A stretch of 64,000 nucleotides of DNA from Spinacia oleracea (Eukaryota > Streptophyta > Magnoliopsida > Caryophyllales > Amaranthaceae), in NCBI RefSeq assembly GCF_020520425.1, contig NC_079489.1, positions 19,306,001 to 19,370,000 on the forward strand. The letters run 5' to 3'. The notes under the pieces are model-generated. The model was not told where the DNA came from, did not search any database, and saw only the letters and a program-made list of their open reading frames with translations. Positions 62,301 through 64,000 of the stretch are shown here, in pieces (position 1 is the stretch's first letter; every line of letters begins with the position of its first letter). The translations under genes were made by a program, and so were the position numbers.

Positions 62301-63842
62301 CAGAAATATTTGGTGAGAGAAACAAACCCATAAACTTTCACAAACTCTTAATTAAGGTCAATGTACAATAATTTGTGTAAGGCGGATGCTAAGTTATCTG
62401 AAAAAATGCTTAGAAGTTATTTATTTTTTAGTGATAAAAATTTTCTCTTTAATAAAAATTATCACTTCAAAATGACTCATAATTTATAAGATAACTATGT
62501 ACTCCCTCCGTCCCTTAGTACTCGCACCACTTTCCTTTTCGGGCCGTCCCTTAATACTTGCACCGCTTCTATAAATGAAAAATTTTATCAATATTATATT
62601 ATTTCTCACACTTACCTACTACCCCACCTACACCCCTATTCTTTACAAAATATTATTTAAAAATTCACTTCCTCCACTCACCACTTCCCACCTCTTACAC
62701 ATTTACCACTAACAATATTAAAAAAATACCCCACTATCAACTAACACCATTAAATTAATAAGTCAATTCAAATGTCTTAAACACCGCACCAGTCAAACCG
62801 GTGCGAGTATTAAGGGACGGAGGGAGTAACTCTCTAAAAAGTTTATCCTTCAAAAATTACTTCATAATATAAAAAGTTGATCAAAACATGTTTAAATTTA
62901 CCAAAACTGGGTAAAAAAAAGTTACCCTGATGTACAATAAACTAATTGTATACCGGGTGCATGCAAGACCTTTTGAAAACTCAATAACATGTCAGCAACA
63001 GTTTGCAGGTCTCAGGGTTACAGCTCAGTTAAAACATATAGAGTTGCAAGAAGGTGGTGGTTTGACTCCAAGACTTAAAAAAAAATGGAGACCTGGAATC
63101 TAGACTACAAATATCAAGGACAAAAAAATGGGAGTAAGAGAAGGCCCAAAACCTCAAACATCAGATTGTATTTTCCATCTCTGTTCCTCATTCTTAGGTA
63201 TGACTGGCAAGCTTCAGGATCTTCGCCAGGTGGTAGAAGGTATATATCATATGTTTCCTCGTTAATTTCCTTGTGTTCTTCTAACATCACTGATTTGATT
63301 TGCTCATCTTCCACAATCTTTGTTGACTACAACAAGAGAAATCTCTCAGTACTAAAGATAGAGATGAATAAGGTAATTGAATATAGTAAACATGCTAACA
63401 GGGTGAAAACAGAAGCGAACTCAACCTTCAAAATATATGTGGGGTTCTGAAAGCCAGTAAAAGGATTGAACTTGTTGACAATCTTTATATGAGCTGTTTG
63501 AAGATCAGGCTCGATAAATGCCTTATACATAGGATACACCTGTAAAAGCAAACCATTGATCAACTTTCACAGTACATAGAAACAATTAAAAACAACTGTT
63601 ACATAAGAAACAAAGTCTCAAACAAAAGGATTCAGTAAAAGATGACCGTTTCAGAAATCTGATGAATTATTTCTTCAGGATCCTGGCCAGCACGTTGAAT
63701 GTCTCGTAAAACACGTTTCACCAAGTCAAAATGTACTCCACCGGTAATAGACACACGAAGATCCAGGAAAGGCCTCAACTTTTCACTCAATGCATAGATA
63801 CCCTCGATGATTACTATACGAGAGCTGGGTACTTCAATTGTT
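59392..63842 (-). CDS. TTM1/TTM2-type protein (uridine kinase-like + CYTH-type domain + C-terminal membrane anchor), 3' nine exons, continues past right edge
   Basis: Coding exons: 63647-63842, 63426-63539, 63153-63326, 61612-61806, 60811-60933, 60583-60725, 60378-60501, 59830-60102 and 59392-59607 (TAG). They join in frame into about 518 aa. The text follows Arabidopsis TTM1/TTM2 closely: the end of the P-loop uridine/phosphoribulokinase-like domain ([38 protein letters not shown]), the tunnel-type CYTH region ([45 protein letters not shown]), a coiled segment [20 protein letters not shown] and a hydrophobic tail [20 protein letters not shown] for tail anchoring. In Arabidopsis these proteins act as pyrophosphatases, reported at the mitochondrial outer membrane and linked to senescence or immunity; which paralogue this is remains open. 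The N-terminal P-loop exons lie beyond 64000; 63843-64000 is intron. Confidence 0.92.
62350..62995. repeat. Dispersed non-coding repeat, copy C, in a TTM intron, split by a MITE
   Basis: ttttttagtgataaaaattt, tctctttaataaaaat and, after the MITE, gttgatcaaaacatgttta, aaaactgggtaaa, gtacaataaactaattgta and gcaagaccttttg, in the order seen in 975-1275 and 26345-26685. It lies in the 1.35-kb intron 61807-63152. Confidence 0.5.
62502..62826. mobile_element. Stowaway-like MITE, complete, in a TTM intron
   Basis: CTCCCTCCGTCCCTTAGTAC at the left and gtattaagggacggagggag at the right, TA at both sides, 325 bp. It is the whole reference for the interrupted copies at 19412-21275 and 53713-54177. Confidence 0.88.
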
Positions 63843-64000
63843 CTGCAAAATGATAAAATGTTAAGAAGAAATTAAGAACATAACAAATCAAATCAGCACA
63901 AGAATTATGCTTCACTACTTTTCAATATACATATCCCAGAAAGAATAATCCAAAGTAAGAGCAAAGAGTGAAGCCAAATTTGAATCATGCAGTGTCAGAT

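Overview
This is a stretch of flowering-plant nuclear DNA, AT-rich and crowded with transposons. The genes carry GT-AG introns, and the encoded proteins match plant families: NADPH-dependent 2-alkenal reductases, GH28 polygalacturonases, and a TTM1/TTM2-type protein with a uridine-kinase-like domain. A eudicot is likely. The Tat/Retand-type LTR element with an antisense extra ORF and the Stowaway mix would fit Caryophyllales, but that is a weak guess. All host genes lie on the minus strand.

Layout. (1) 1-10.6 kb: a tandem cluster of 2-alkenal / double-bond reductase genes. It has a damaged copy running off the left edge (exon 1 frameshift, no TATA box), an intact five-exon copy coding 345 aa (3534-7150), and an exon-3 relic at about 10.5 kb. 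MITEs, a SINE and Helitron pieces lie between them. (2) 10.6-21.2 kb: no host gene. This is a nested block dominated by elements with hAT-like ends (TAGRNNTGNCAA-type termini, 8-bp target duplications) whose bodies are degenerate GGGTCGG / CGGATCGG arrays, with Helitron, Stowaway-like and Mutator-like non-autonomous elements inserted. (3) 23.0-25.9 kb: an intact four-exon polygalacturonase gene (403 aa). (4) 27.4-49.1 kb: mobile DNA. It holds two Tourist-like elements, a fragment of a non-LTR element encoding a restriction-like endonuclease and sitting in a TAA microsatellite, a 15-kb Ty3/gypsy Tat-lineage element (29116-44074) with a 2.8-kb solo LTR inside it, and a full-length L1-type LINE (44191-49060). 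(5) 49.8-52.2 kb: a second polygalacturonase gene (395 aa) with the same exon plan, carrying a TRIM-like element in intron 1. (6) 52.6-58.4 kb: a Helitron, a Stowaway-like element patched with plastid 23S rDNA, a 1.2-kb Mutator-like element and a degenerate tandem array of about 200-bp units. (7) 59.4-64.0 kb: the last nine coding exons of a TTM1/TTM2 homologue that continues past the right edge.

The genes are unrelated in function: reactive-carbonyl detoxification, pectin breakdown, and a tail-anchored phosphatase/kinase-like protein. The two reductase copies are a local duplication and so probably are the two polygalacturonases, the latter pair now about 24 kb apart and separated mainly by transposons. 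Exon borders were read by eye from splice signals, reading-frame continuity and agreement between paralogues; no alignment or database search was run.
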